Of a DNA stretch of 64,000 nt, positions 22,981 through 33,442 are shown one piece after another. Where the stretch lies: positions 1 to 64,000 of the forward strand of contig VSDH01000009.1 of NCBI GenBank assembly GCA_008636105.1, written 5' to 3'. The notes below the pieces were generated by a model. That model worked only from the letters and a program-made list of their open reading frames with translations, searched no databases and had not been told where the DNA came from. The position numbers and the translations under genes were made by a program. This stretch comes from Candidatus Scalindua sediminis (GTDB lineage: Bacteria > Planctomycetota > Brocadiia > Brocadiales > Scalinduaceae). Every line of letters begins with the position of its first letter. Within the stretch, counting starts at the first letter, position 1.

Positions 22981-24624
22981 CTACGTGCTTAAGGATTTGA
23001 CTTTTGCCATGGCCTCACGAACACTTTTCCTTGCCTTTTTTAAGACTTCGCCGGGTACGTTAAGTAGTCCTTTTTCCTCAATTATATCAAAAAACAGAGA
23101 AACTAGCATCGGATCAAACTGCCTTCCCGTATTATGAGCAAGTTCTTCAATAACTTTTTCAGCAGGGAGGCTTTTTCCAAAGGGTTTTTTGGATGACATG
23201 GTGGCAATTGCATCGACTATGGCAAATAACCTGGCGCCGAGAGGAATTTCATTAGCTTTAAGCCCTTCAGAATAGCCGGAACCATCAAAATTTTCATGAT
23301 GGTACAAAAGAACCGATCTTTCATTGCCGAAAAAATCAAACAATTCGGTTAGTTCTGCCATCATATATGGATGGTCTTTAATCTCGGTCTTGCCGTTGGC
23401 ATTCATCGCTTTGTTTTCACTCTTTAACGTTTTGTCCAGCAATGTTTTGAAGTTGTAGTGAAGAGATGCTGCACGTTTAAAGGTATCAGTAATAGAAGGG
23501 GGAAGATTAAGCCTTTCCCCTATGAGTTTAATGTATTGTTTGACTTGCTGGTTGTGTTTCTGGTATTTGGAGTCATCTATTTCACGAACAAGGAGTCCCA
23601 AAGATTCCACAGCTGCCTTTTTTGTTTTTTCCAAAATAGATGAGATGTTTTCCTTTAGGTATCTGATATCTTTGTCTTCACAAATTTCACCGTTTACATA
23701 CTGCCATGAACTACCATCCATGTAAACCTTGACCCTGTTTCTTCCTTCCGCCTTGGCGCGGTAAAGGGCCTTATCTGCAAATGCTATAAGCTCATTACTT
23801 TTTGATGGTTGATGAAGTTTCACAGATGACACCCCTATACTCACGGTTGCAGTTGTTGAATTGGTTCCGTCGTCATACTTTCTTGTTTCACAGGCAGAGT
23901 GAATTCTTTCTGCTATATTCTGTGTCCCGTCAATACCAGTATTTGGGAGAAGTAACATGAATTCCTCCCCACCATATCGAAAGAGGAAATCCGTTTCTCT
24001 TGCCTCTTGCTTCATACGGCCAGAAAACTCATGCAAAACAAAATCACCAAAGGGATGTCCAAATGTATCGTTTAAGTCTTTAAAATAATCTATATCAAGC
24101 AAAAGACATGATAAATCAGTTTGATATCTTATAGCACGGCTAAACTCCTTCTCAAGGATTTCTACCATATAATGACGATTATGTAAACCGGTCAGCTCGT
24201 CATAGATTGCCTTTTTACGCAGGACATTGCGTGCATATAAAAGATTTTTATTCAATTCAATAATATGCTTTCCAGTTCTCAGGCGCGCTATGAGTTCTTG
24301 TTGATTGAATGGTTTGGTAATATATTCGTTCGCACCTGCCTCAATTCCCTTGATAATATCTTCCTGCTTGCTTTTCGAGGTGAGTAACAAGATAAATGTA
24401 TATGATTCTTTGGCCAGTTTTCTAATCTTACGGCATATCTCCACACCATCCATACCTGGTATCATCCAATCGAGGATCATAAGGTTCGGTGCATTTTCAG
24501 ACTGAATGACCTCCCAGGCTTCAAGGCCATCCTTGCACGATATAACCTCGTAATCCATGTCTTTTAAAAACTTTTCCAATCTGCGCCGTGAGATGTTCTC
24601 GTCTTCTGCAATTAATATTTTCAT
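22981..24624 (-). CDS. REC-GGDEF response regulator with degenerate HD-GYP-like domain
   Basis: The 547-residue protein has a receiver domain with phosphoacceptor Asp in LMILDWMIPGMDG (about 1-120). A GGDEF domain (about 160-300) has active RYGGEEF and an RETD inhibitory site five residues before it, so it should make cyclic di-GMP. The C-terminal part resembles an HD-GYP domain: HHENFDGSGYSEGL, then GARLFAIVDAIATM. The usual LHDIGK metal site reads ASLHYNFK, so the Asp is missing and phosphodiesterase activity is unlikely. It probably sets cyclic di-GMP in response to the kinase encoded upstream. Confidence 0.9.
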   Translation of the reverse strand: MKILIAEDENISRRRLEKFLKDMDYEVISCKDGLEAWEVIQSENAPNLMILDWMIPGMDGVEICRKIRKLAKESYTFILLLTSKSKQEDIIKGIEAGANEYITKPFNQQELIARLRTGKHIIELNKNLLYARNVLRKKAIYDELTGLHNRHYMVEILEKEFSRAIRYQTDLSCLLLDIDYFKDLNDTFGHPFGDFVLHEFSGRMKQEARETDFLFRYGGEEFMLLLPNTGIDGTQNIAERIHSACETRKYDDGTNSTTATVSIGVSSVKLHQPSKSNELIAFADKALYRAKAEGRNRVKVYMDGSSWQYVNGEICEDKDIRYLKENISSILEKTKKAAVESLGLLVREIDDSKYQKHNQQVKQYIKLIGERLNLPPSITDTFKRAASLHYNFKTLLDKTLKSENKAMNANGKTEIKDHPYMMAELTELFDFFGNERSVLLYHHENFDGSGYSEGLKANEIPLGARLFAIVDAIATMSSKKPFGKSLPAEKVIEELAHNTGRQFDPMLVSLFFDIIEEKGLLNVPGEVLKKARKSVREAMAKVKSLST

Positions 24625-24796
24625 GTTAAAATCCTTTTACCAGCAATAAATGAATTTAGTCCTGAATTACATTTTGATTTCCTGGGTTATTCCAACTCGA
24701 TTCTATAAAATCAATCAATTTCTTATATACAAAGCCCATTTTCAAAATTTCTGTATTCATAGATTTTTTTATAATCTTTTTTTTCATGAAAACAAC

Positions 24797-25192
24797 TCAA
24801 TTTCTAACAAATTCCCTTAACGCATTCACCAGACGTTCTGCTTCCCTCACCAAAACTTCATAAGTTTCTTCAACATCGTCCAGTCTGTTTTCCCTACCCA
24901 TTATCTCCAACTTCCAGGTTGCTTTAAATGCGGCTTTTTCTCCAAAACAAGCTACAGCCCCCTTCAGTTTATGAGCTGATGATGTTAAATCTTTACTATT
25001 CCGACTATATACAGCCTCTTTTATTTCGGACATTTGTTCAGGAGCATCGTTTATAAATATTTCTGCCAGTTCTTTTAGAAATTCCTCGTCGTCTTCGATT
25101 ATTTCAAGTGCTTCGTTCTTATCAAAGACCATATTTTCTTCTTGTGCCTTTTCTTCACTGTAATTAGCGATATCGTTTGAATTTGCTTTCAT
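24797..25192 (-). CDS. Hpt phosphotransfer protein
   Basis: The frame is open up to 25318, overlapping the kinase gene, but ATG 25192 follows GGGAGG and gives 131 residues, a normal Hpt size. The phosphorylated histidine lies in SSAHKLKGAVACFG. The domain passes phosphate from the kinase's receiver domains to a response regulator, probably the neighbouring REC-GGDEF protein. Whether the long start at 25318 (173 residues, 26-base overlap) is used cannot be excluded. Confidence 0.88.
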   Translation of the reverse strand: MKANSNDIANYSEEKAQEENMVFDKNEALEIIEDDEEFLKELAEIFINDAPEQMSEIKEAVYSRNSKDLTSSAHKLKGAVACFGEKAAFKATWKLEIMGRENRLDDVEETYEVLVREAERLVNALREFVRN

Positions 25193-25292
25193 TCTAAAAA
25201 TTCCTCCCTCTGGTTCACCTTCACATTCAGAGTAAATCAACTCTGGTATGCTCTGCTTCTTTAGATCCTGATACCTCTGGTGAGGATGCCTA

Positions 25293-28200
25293 TTATGATT
25301 GCTCTTTCTCCTTATCACACAGGTTCCTGTCTATCGCATCGGCAAGCTCCTGCACCTTGATTGGCTTGGTAACGTAATCGTTCATACCAGCCTCAAGACA
25401 ATTCTCGCGATCACCCTTCATTACATTGGCAGTCATGGCTATTATGGGAATGTTATGATTCCGAACAGTTGAATTCTCATCTCGTATGGTACGTGTAGCC
25501 TCATAACCGTCCATCTCCGGCATCTGGCAGTCCATCAATACCAGGTCGTAATCCAACCTCTTCAGGGATTCAATAGCCTCCTTACCGTTGGTAACAACAT
25601 CGGCATGGTATCCAAGCTTCTTTTCCAAAATACGCGAGGCAATCTTCTGATTGACAACATTATCCTCTGCCAGAAGTATGCGGGCACGTTGTTTATGATC
25701 CTCGGATATGGAATAACGCGTGACCATCTGCCTGGAAGCATCTTTCTCAACACTTTCTGTTTTCCCGGTAATGATTCGGAGACAGTCGAATAACTGTGAC
25801 TGCTTTATGGGCTTGCGCAGATACGCCGCAAACCCCAGCTTTCTAAAATGCTCGGCATCTCCGCGCTTGCCAACTGAGGTTGTCATCACCAAGGTCAAGT
25901 CTTTAAGTTGGGGATCTGCCCTGATTTCCTTGCAAAGCGATTCTCCATCCACCTCCGGCATGCAATAGTCAAGCAAGGCAATCTTAAATGGATCGCCTCC
26001 GTTAACGGCATCGCGAAGTTTCTTCATAGCTTCCCCGGCCGAGGAAGCCTCCTCAACACGGCAATACCAGGATTCAAGGTATTTTCTTAAGATGTGACGA
26101 TTTGTACTATTGTCGTCAACAACAAGCACACGCATATTCTCGATAATGCCAAGCTCGTATGGGACTTGTTGCTTATCAGAAGGCTGTTTTTCCAGCACTA
26201 CCGTAAACCAGAAGGTCGATCCCTTGTCCTCTTCGCTTTCCACACCAATTTGCCCCGCCATTAACTCTACAATCTGTTTGGAAATCGCCAACCCAAGACC
26301 TGTACCACCGTACTTTCTGGTGGTAGAGGCATCTACCTGAGAAAATGATTGGAACAGTCGATTCACACGATTGGCAGGGATGCCGATACCTGTATCTCGA
26401 ACAGCAAACCGCAAGGTAACATGCGAATCAGTTTCTTTGGCCAGACTTACGCTTATGGCCACCTCACCATCTTTCGTGAATTTCATGGCATTGTTAACAA
26501 GGTTAATCAGCACCTGTCGCATCCTACCAGGATCACCGCGTAACAGATACGGAACTTCTGGATCGACAAAGCACGTAAACTCCAGACCCCTCTCCTCAGC
26601 CTTAAAAGCTAATATATCGAAGGTACTTTCCACCGTAACGCGTAAATCGAAGTCGATTTTCTCCAGCCCCAGTTTTCCAGCTTCTATCTTGGAGAAATCG
26701 AGTATACCATTGATAATGGTAAGCAAATTGTCGGCACTGTCACGAGCCATGTTGGCGTATTCGTGCTGTTCTTGGGTCAATTCTGTATCCAGCAGCAGAT
26801 TCGTCATACCTACAACACCGTTCATCGGTGTGCGTATCTCATGACTCATGTTGGCCAGAAACTCACTCTTGGCCTTGTTGGCTTCATCTGCCTCCTTCTT
26901 TGAAATTTCCAGCTCCATCTTTTGTTCTTCAAGCTCTTCATTGTAATGGCACAGTTCTTCCTCTGCCCGCTTATGGGCTATCGCATCTGCCAGGAGGTTG
27001 GCTACAGCCTGAAGGAAGTTGACATCTTCCTTACTAAAGACCTTATGACGAGTTGTATGCGTACCTAACACACCCCATGGACCTTTTTGACCTTGAATGA
27101 TCACACTCATCCCGCTAACTACGTTATGCTCACGTAAAAGCGGAGATCCTGAAAACCGTGTTTCAGTCCTCAGATCCTCTACAATTATTGGTTTGTTTAA
27201 CTGCAATGTATAACCTGCCTGCGAATCTTGCTCGTTTGGTACAGTAGCCTGCCCCACAAGACCTTCCTTCCAACCCACACTAGCCCGCAATAGCAATGCC
27301 TTGCAGTCAGGCAGCAGTTCGAGAACCTTGCAGTATTCATTATCCAATGTTTCAGCAATGTTCCTTACCACCTCGTTCATTAAGGCCGCTAGGTCTCCAC
27401 CCAACAGGGCCTTGTGTCCTAGATTAGCCACGATATCCTGTTGACGAGCATGTGTTTTCAATGCTTTCTCAGTCCGCTTGCGCTCAGTGATGTCTTCTTT
27501 GACTGCAACAAAATGTGTGATCTTTCCATCCCGATTCTTTATTGGCGAAATGGATGCATATTCCAAATAGAGTTCACCGTCTTTTTTCTTATTATGAAAT
27601 TCTCCATGCCATATATTACCTGAAGTAATGGTCTCCCAAAGTTCTTTGTATTCTTCAGAGGTTGTTTCATCTGATTTTAGTACTCTTGGATTCTTTCCAA
27701 TAACTTCTTCGCTAGTATATCCGGTTATTTCCATAAATTTTCTATTAACATATTCGATATTACCTTTGGTATCCGTAATGATGACAGAAACCGGACTTTG
27801 TTCAATGGCACTAGATAATTTGTGGATTTCATCTTCCTTCATTTTTCTTTCTGTAATATCCCTTATAACACCTTCAATTTGTATTACATCATCACCTCTA
27901 CCATAATTTACTTTTGCATTCATTTCAACATGTTTGATATTCCCTCTTTCTGTCCTTATTCTGAACTCAAAGGCCTCTATTAACTCCCTCTTGCTTAAAA
28001 ATGATCTCTTAAAATAATCAATAACCATTTCCCTGTCCGTTTCATATATCAACTTATACAGATTACCCTTCATTGCATCTGCCTTTGAACACTCAAAGAT
28101 TCTTTGACAGGCAGGATTAATTGAAACAATGTTTAATTCCTTATCCATCATAAAAACTATATCAATAACATCCTCAATCAGCGTTCTATATCTTAACTCA

Positions 28201-28631
28201 GATTCGATTAGTTTTCTCTCGATCTCTTTCTTTTCCTTCCTCAATCCATGTTCCTTAACCACTTTAAGTATTGTTGCTGATAATTTCTCTAAGTAGGCAT
28301 CAGATTTAACAATATAATCATAAGCACCCAGTTTCATAGCCTCCACAGCAACATTTTCGTTACCAAAGCCTGTTACCATTATTACTGGAATATCGATTTT
28401 ATTTTGGATTACATTTCTAAATAATTTTAATCCGCTTGTTTCTGAGAGACTAAAAACAATAATCAGTATGCTATAAGTTTCCTCAGACAGTTTAAACAAG
28501 CAATCTTTACCTGTATCAGAATATTCTATACATACATCCTTTATAGATTCTTCTATGGATTCTTTCATTAGATGTTGATGATCCTTATTATCATCAACAA
28601 TTAATATCCTCAAAGGGCTTGTACTCATCAA
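25293..28631 (-). CDS. Hybrid sensor histidine kinase (REC-PAS-PAS-GAF-HisKA-HATPase-REC-REC)
   Basis: In 1112 residues the order is: receiver (about 8-125), PAS (145-260), PAS (275-395), GAF (405-555), coiled coil, HisKA with [11 protein letters not shown] (near 595), HATPase (about 700-820) and two receivers with [11 protein letters not shown] and [11 protein letters not shown]. There is no membrane segment, so it senses a cytoplasmic signal, perhaps through GAF or PAS ligands. In the N-terminal receiver the phosphoacceptor position reads [11 protein letters not shown], with no Asp, so that domain cannot be phosphorylated in the normal way. The gene heads the signalling cluster with an Hpt protein next. 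Confidence 0.93.
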   Translation of the reverse strand: MMSTSPLRILIVDDNKDHQHLMKESIEESIKDVCIEYSDTGKDCLFKLSEETYSILIIVFSLSETSGLKLFRNVIQNKIDIPVIMVTGFGNENVAVEAMKLGAYDYIVKSDAYLEKLSATILKVVKEHGLRKEKKEIERKLIESELRYRTLIEDVIDIVFMMDKELNIVSINPACQRIFECSKADAMKGNLYKLIYETDREMVIDYFKRSFLSKRELIEAFEFRIRTERGNIKHVEMNAKVNYGRGDDVIQIEGVIRDITERKMKEDEIHKLSSAIEQSPVSVIITDTKGNIEYVNRKFMEITGYTSEEVIGKNPRVLKSDETTSEEYKELWETITSGNIWHGEFHNKKKDGELYLEYASISPIKNRDGKITHFVAVKEDITERKRTEKALKTHARQQDIVANLGHKALLGGDLAALMNEVVRNIAETLDNEYCKVLELLPDCKALLLRASVGWKEGLVGQATVPNEQDSQAGYTLQLNKPIIVEDLRTETRFSGSPLLREHNVVSGMSVIIQGQKGPWGVLGTHTTRHKVFSKEDVNFLQAVANLLADAIAHKRAEEELCHYNEELEEQKMELEISKKEADEANKAKSEFLANMSHEIRTPMNGVVGMTNLLLDTELTQEQHEYANMARDSADNLLTIINGILDFSKIEAGKLGLEKIDFDLRVTVESTFDILAFKAEERGLEFTCFVDPEVPYLLRGDPGRMRQVLINLVNNAMKFTKDGEVAISVSLAKETDSHVTLRFAVRDTGIGIPANRVNRLFQSFSQVDASTTRKYGGTGLGLAISKQIVELMAGQIGVESEEDKGSTFWFTVVLEKQPSDKQQVPYELGIIENMRVLVVDDNSTNRHILRKYLESWYCRVEEASSAGEAMKKLRDAVNGGDPFKIALLDYCMPEVDGESLCKEIRADPQLKDLTLVMTTSVGKRGDAEHFRKLGFAAYLRKPIKQSQLFDCLRIITGKTESVEKDASRQMVTRYSISEDHKQRARILLAEDNVVNQKIASRILEKKLGYHADVVTNGKEAIESLKRLDYDLVLMDCQMPEMDGYEATRTIRDENSTVRNHNIPIIAMTANVMKGDRENCLEAGMNDYVTKPIKVQELADAIDRNLCDKEKEQS

Positions 28632-28790
28632 GCTTATTCACTCCAACCACAATTTGATCAATAAGATAATGAAACAATAGTAAACATTTCTTAATCCACA
28701 CCTATTTTCCTGAAAATAATCAATAGCTTGTAGTCATCTTTCAATCTAAACCATCACTTTGTGTCTCTTGGTAGACTGAAACCTCTCCAG

Positions 28791-28982
28791 TTATTGGTAT
28801 TGTAAAACAAAACCTTGAACCTCTTCCATTATTTCTAACTGTTTTTTTATTATTGCAAAATCTGAGTCTTGATTGCCTTGTACGTCATCTGCTAGAACAA
28901 TGTTGGGCTGGACAGTAAATAAGATGCTGCTACAAAAGATGAAAATAATACCTGACATTATTACTAAAATAAAATTTCTCAT
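28791..28982 (-). CDS. Short secreted peptide, possibly truncated
   Basis: A signal peptide (about 1-31, ending near VLADD) is followed by 30 residues, including IIKKQLEIMEEVQGFVLQ. The stop comes early for an exported protein, and no continuation is clear in other frames. It may be a small periplasmic peptide or the N-terminal stub of a broken gene. It lies upstream of the hybrid kinase on the same strand, so it could also mark a lost sensor partner. Confidence 0.45.
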   Translation of the reverse strand: MRNFILVIMSGIIFIFCSSILFTVQPNIVLADDVQGNQDSDFAIIKKQLEIMEEVQGFVLQYQ

Positions 28983-29516
28983 TTCATTGCCTATTGCCTA
29001 CTGTAAATTGATTGTAATATCATTTGTATTCAAAAATTCTCCAATCCCTCATAATGTTTCACTACACTTCCTACCTCGCGCCGCAGGCTGGCAAAGTATG
29101 GCAAATTTATTTCAGGTCGACATGCATGCATCGTCGTCTTTCGACTTCGCCGCATCCTCGAGCGCCTTTGCGGTTAAATATTATGTTGTATCAAACTATG
29201 TGCCAAATGGAACTAAACAGTATGTTAATATAAACTTAGTACTATTTTTTACGCTATTTCCTCTCATGTGAAGGAAGAGAGCAGAGATGTACATGAAATC
29301 CAATAGAATTCCACTTGATATTAAGTAATTACTGTTAAATAAAGGCTGTGAGACTGTTGTGAAAATGCATTTAATTGTATAAAAAATAAACATTTTTATG
29401 GTTTTTGGGTATAACAACCGTACATGATTGACTATCTAAAATTGTATTGATGAACCAAGAATTTCTTGCATCTTTATTTGTTTGTAGCTTAAGGACTTAC
29501 AATAATCTCATCACGC
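28983..29516. other. Intergenic region with a GC-richer foreign-looking segment
   Basis: No gene is supported. About 29065-29180 is clearly GC-richer than its surroundings and, on the minus strand, has an open stretch that starts without an initiation codon (for example INLPYFASLRREV). This looks like a fragment left by an insertion. The remainder is AT-rich with no motif. Confidence 0.4.
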
Positions 29517-29722
29517 GATTGCTATGGCTTGCCTTGTCCAATGCCTATATTTAAGGCATCTCAAAAAAATAAAAGAAATGGAGATCGGGCAAATCTTGGA
29601 AATTGTATTAAAAGACTGAAATGAAAACATGGTGGGGAAAAGCAGGAAATGAATTACTAAAGATAGATGAGGTAGATGGAGAATATCATACCTACGTTCG
29701 CAAGCTGGCGCCTGATGAATAG
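29517..29722 (+). pseudogene. Broken tusA copy (frameshift and internal deletion)
   Basis: The beginning encodes DCYGLPCPMPIFKA, matching the TusA at 21687 from residue 8. A one-base insertion in the A-run after KASQK shifts the frame, and about 30 bases of the middle are missing. The end again matches (NELLKIDEVDGEYHTYVRK) but finishes with LAPDE, unlike the intact gene. The 5' end is also missing. From about 29650 on, including some 60 bases past the stop, it matches 59013-59147. Confidence 0.85.
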
Positions 29723-29838
29723 GTAATAACATCTTTTTTTACGAGCAAAGCTCAATTCATATTACAACCAGCCCGACCTTGAGACTGTGTCACAATAGAG
29801 AAAAAATATAATACGTCATTCTGATTTCTATGACTTGG

Positions 29839-30861
29839 TCAAGTATTATTTAATAATATTTGTGGATTAATTGATAGATAACCTTCTATGTAAGGTTTTC
29901 TATCTCTGGCAATTGCACATATAATTTTTATCAGTTTGTTAGCAATGTTGTTTAATACTAAACGTCCTGATTTACCTTCAGCGACTTTTCTCATGAAATA
30001 CATTTTTATGCATTTATTGTGAGTTCTTAAAGAAAGTGAAGCAAGATAAATGAACTTTCTAGGTCGTTTGGGGCCTCTCCGTTGCGACTTTGCTTTCTTA
30101 AAGATAGAACTTCCGCTTGAATGTTCATGTGGCGCTATGCCAAAATAGGAAGCCAGGTTCTTTGAATTAATATTTTCTGTGAACCCTTTTGTTGTAACAA
30201 GGAGATTGTAATATAATAAATTACCAACAGCAGGAATACTTGTAATAAGTGTTTTCATTTGATGAAAATCCGTGTCTTTTTTGATTAACTTTTCGATTTC
30301 CTTTTCAATTGTCTCTACTTGTTTACTCAAGTGATCAATTGATTGTTGAAACGTCTTTTCTGCTAAGGGGGTCCTGACATATTTTCGTTTTACCGCTTTG
30401 AGAGAGTTCTTATTTGCGCTTCTTTGCTTTAGTAATTGCTCACGAGTTGTAAGTAATACTTGAATCTGCTCAAGAATATAACTCTTTGGTTCCCAAAGAG
30501 TTAGTTTGTCCTTAAAGCGATAAGCATACTCTGAGATTTGTTGACTATCTACCCGATCATTTTTATCTAGATGGGTAAAAGCTTTTTTTACTTTGTGTGG
30601 TGCTTCCAAGACAAGTGGGTAGTTTTGAGAGGAAACATAATAACAAAGGTTATCACAGTAGACCCCGGTAGCTTCCATACAGATGATGGAATTTCCTGGG
30701 GATACCTTTTGTTGTTTTAACCAAGCAACAAACTGCTGAAATCCATCCATCGAATTTGTAAATTCTTTGGATATATGTGGTTTCTGAGGTGTAGAAAAGA
30801 TTGAGGCATAAAAAGTCTTGTCGGCAATATCGATTCCAATGTAAAATCGTCTTTTTTGCAT
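29839..30861 (-). mobile_element. IS110-family transposase
   Basis: This 340-residue transposase has a DEDD-type N-terminal domain: GIDIADKTF, MEATGVYCDNL and KNDRVDSQQI. The C-terminal serine-containing domain shows SIPAVGNLLYYNLL, LASYFGIAPHEHSSGSS and KFIYLASLSLRTHN. It is full length and intact, so it may be active. IS110 elements have no strong terminal repeats and insert through an RNA-guided recombinase. The left edge of the element probably lies just after about 29784, because similarity of the flanking tusA relic to its other copy ends there. Confidence 0.93.
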
Positions 30862-30967
30862 AATGCACTCCTAAATAAAAGTATAACAAAAATAAACAAG
30901 AAAGAAGGATAAGCTTGTTCTATTTTATTCATCTTTTAAGATGGAACTTCTATATAGCTTTACCTTC

Positions 30968-31044
30968 AGAAAGGATTGGGTCTTAATCAGAATATAAGTT
31001 TTATATAAACCTTGGAACTTGCGTAGACTTATTCAATCCTTTCT
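30968..31044 (-). ncRNA. Structured noncoding segment upstream of the IS110 transposase, bridge-RNA candidate
   Basis: AGAAAGGATTG (30968-30978) and CAATCCTTTCT (31034-31044) form a perfect 11-bp stem around a 55-base loop, which contains a near-palindrome (AAGTTTTATATAAACCTT). IS110 elements encode a bridge RNA in the noncoding end next to the recombinase gene, usually upstream in the IS110 subgroup. Place and structure fit; there is no proof of transcription. Confidence 0.35.
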
Positions 31045-31081
31045 CTAGTGTTAAATATTATCATAAGAGTCGAGGAAATTG

Positions 31082-31132
31082 TAATGCATGAAAACTCCAT
31101 TACACTACGTTTCATTACGTTTTCATGCATTA
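31082..31132. repeat. 14-bp inverted repeat with 23-base loop
   Basis: TAATGCATGAAAAC and GTTTTCATGCATTA are exact inverse complements. It is beyond the putative noncoding end of the IS110 element and may be an insertion target or part of the element's end. Confidence 0.6.
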
Positions 31133-31894
31133 ACTTACAGATATTATGCCTTTAATCTTAAATATTAATAACCATAGTCTAATAGAACTTGTCGCCTGTG
31201 GCGCCCCTTGAAGCAACTACGAGATCCGACTCCCGCCAGAACGACGTCGGGCTGGCAGACGGGATTCAGAATCTAATGATTTCAATAGGTTAGCAACCTA
31301 AGAGATCCCGACCCCCATAGCCCCGCTGCCCCAGCATCTTGCTTTCGCTCTTACAGAGCCTACTTTCGGCAAGAAAGCGCAGGGGCAAGATGCGGGGCTA
31401 GGAATGGGGGCGGATGGCCAAGCCGGGCGGGCAATGTCTTTCGGGCAGGTAACGTTCGGTACGGGCAGGTTGGCGTAAATTTCGTAGAATCGGCTTTTGT
31501 GTGCCCGTGCCCATTCGGCCAGTGCTTGAATACCAACAAAGGATTTGTGGAATTCATTTTTCCTATTGATTTTGGTATTTACTTGAGTATTATAACCCCC
31601 TCAATATTAATACAATCTACTAGATTTCATACCACACAGACATATACTCCATCAAATGATGGATGCTTTCATAAATTAAGTTTATTTTTACAGAGATATA
31701 AATATATGAGCTATCTTGCTTCTTCTCAATAAAGTAGTAATAGTAATATGTTTTATCTGGATACCATTACAATCGCAGGAGCAGTTGCGGGAGATTAAGG
31801 GAGCTTGGATATGGTAAAGGTGGTATAAAGAACGGGGGCAGGTCAGCCTGCGGCTACAGTAATATATAATCACTCAATCTAGGTAATAATAAAA
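31133..31894. repeat. Intergenic region with GC-rich inverted repeat (31309-31413)
   Basis: No gene is supported. A left arm (31309-31346, CGACCCCCATAGCCCC start) and a right arm (31373-31413, ending GGGGCTAGGAATGGGGGCGG) are imperfect inverse complements. A smaller one, CCCGCCAG/CTGGC, lies near 31233-31262. The right arm's CCCCCATTCCTAGC core recurs in the palindrome at 63884-63923. The GC content contrasts with the AT-rich surroundings. Open frames here (such as 31360-31557) are built on the repeat. Confidence 0.6.
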
Positions 31895-33016
31895 ATGTGG
31901 TATAAGAAAATAAGGCTTATTTCGTTATTTGTTGTTTTATCTGGAGCAATTAGTTGTACAAACTATAATCCTTTTGTCCTGAAGGGTCAAGTTCAAGACC
32001 AATATGACAAAATATTTAATGAAGGTAAGACATATATAAGGCTTGAAGAATTAAAGAGTACAAAAGGAGCCTCAAAGACATTTCTTGATCATCCACAATA
32101 TTTAAGTAAGGATATGTTGGCAAGTGTGCTCTCTTCCATTTATTTTAAAGAAAAGGGCATAAAAGGTTGGAGTAAAGAACAGTATGTATTTCATGAAAGT
32201 GAATTATTGAAATTAACATCCCATATTGCAGATGCTTTCACAAGAGCATCTCCATCGCAATACATATTGGTAAATTCAAATTATACAAAGGGAAAAAGAC
32301 TTTTTAAGTCAGAAGTGTATACCATATTTGGATTATTTGTTTCCAGTGATAAATTAAATGTTGTTTTCTCAAGAATTCAATATGAAGGTATAATTAATAA
32401 GGGTAGGGACAAGACATTTGTAGATTCTGGAGGTACAGCATTTGTTGATCCATTTAGTATAACAAAAAACCCATTCTGGAAAATAAACATTCGCTCCGGT
32501 CAACGGCTTAAGAAAGGACATGATAATTGGTTAATAATTGATTTAGAAAAAGATGCTTTTGCCAAAAAAGAAGATCACGAAAAGAAAGTAGCACCCAGTG
32601 ATAAGCAAGAAGGTGTTAAAGTTTATGGTACCAAAGAAAGAGTTTCAGGTTCTCCTAAAAGGGTGGAAACAAAATTAAGTATTAAAGACCAACTTTTAGA
32701 GTTAAAGGAATTAGAAAACACCGGGCTTATTACCAGTGAAGATTATGAACGAAGAAAAGCAGAGATATTAGTTGGCAAACAGGAAAAGAGTATAAGGGAG
32801 AAGTTTATTGAACTTCGCAAACTAAAAGAAGGCGGCTTTATTGGTGATATTGATTATGAAAATAAGAAAAGAGACCTCTTAGATAAAGATGATGAGAGTG
32901 AAAGAGAAAGAAATATTAAGGATGTCCTGGCAGAGTATTTGGAACTGAGAGATGAGGGCTTTATAACGGACAAAGATTATAATTACAAAAAAAGAAAATT
33001 ATTAAGAGAGTTTTAA
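31895..33016 (+). CDS. Lipoprotein with three SHOCT-like repeats
   Basis: This 373-residue protein has a lipobox, LSGAISC (Cys near 21), so it should be lipid-anchored. The first 210 residues are an unrecognised domain. After a lysine-rich linker come three copies of a short unit: LLELKELENTGLITSEDYER, FIELRKLKEGGFIGDIDYEN and AEYLELRDEGFITDKDYNYK. The pattern L..L...G.IT..DY..KK..LL resembles SHOCT-type oligomerisation helices. It is probably a cell-envelope assembly or anchoring protein, and stands alone. Confidence 0.7.
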   Translation: MWYKKIRLISLFVVLSGAISCTNYNPFVLKGQVQDQYDKIFNEGKTYIRLEELKSTKGASKTFLDHPQYLSKDMLASVLSSIYFKEKGIKGWSKEQYVFHESELLKLTSHIADAFTRASPSQYILVNSNYTKGKRLFKSEVYTIFGLFVSSDKLNVVFSRIQYEGIINKGRDKTFVDSGGTAFVDPFSITKNPFWKINIRSGQRLKKGHDNWLIIDLEKDAFAKKEDHEKKVAPSDKQEGVKVYGTKERVSGSPKRVETKLSIKDQLLELKELENTGLITSEDYERRKAEILVGKQEKSIREKFIELRKLKEGGFIGDIDYENKKRDLLDKDDESERERNIKDVLAEYLELRDEGFITDKDYNYKKRKLLREF

Positions 33017-33033
33017 ACTTTGCACGTTTTTCT

Positions 33034-33126
33034 TTAATGATCTATTAATAATGATTCTGCTAATTTTAAATCTTCACGTATTGTAATCTTAATATTATCA
33101 TAGCTTCCCGAAACCCATTGATCAAA
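33034..33126 (-). pseudogene. Relic of an IspD C-terminus
   Basis: The minus strand encodes GSYDNIKITIREDLKLAESL then a stop at 33034. NIKIT..EDL.LAE.LL is the C-terminal signature of IspD (2-C-methyl-D-erythritol 4-phosphate cytidylyltransferase). No upstream catalytic part is found, so only the tail survives. The rest of the 33127-33442 gap shows no gene or clear motif. Confidence 0.55.
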
Positions 33127-33442
33127 AGAAAATACCCATTGTAGAAATAAAAAACTTTTTAAAGAAATGCGTCAATAGTTGCAGAAACATATTATGCCGG
33201 AAATTCTAAAGGAAGAAGAATAAGCATCTGTTTAAAAATAGAGGAACAGAAAATCTTTGATCTTAAAACTAAAATGATATTACTCCCGCAATGTTTATAA
33301 GGATATTATTAACAAAAAGAACGATTATGTTATGTGATACCTACATTAAATAAATGTCTAAACAAAAATATTTATAAGACATACTTTCCACTCTCCTACG
33401 ATTGTTTAGATTGTCATAATGACAAGTGCTTTTCTGCCAGGT

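Noticed and set aside
29511-29732. Minus-strand frame sharing a peptide with 58936-59118
   Set aside because: Both are antisense to the repeated tusA fragment, so the peptide match is only the repeat.
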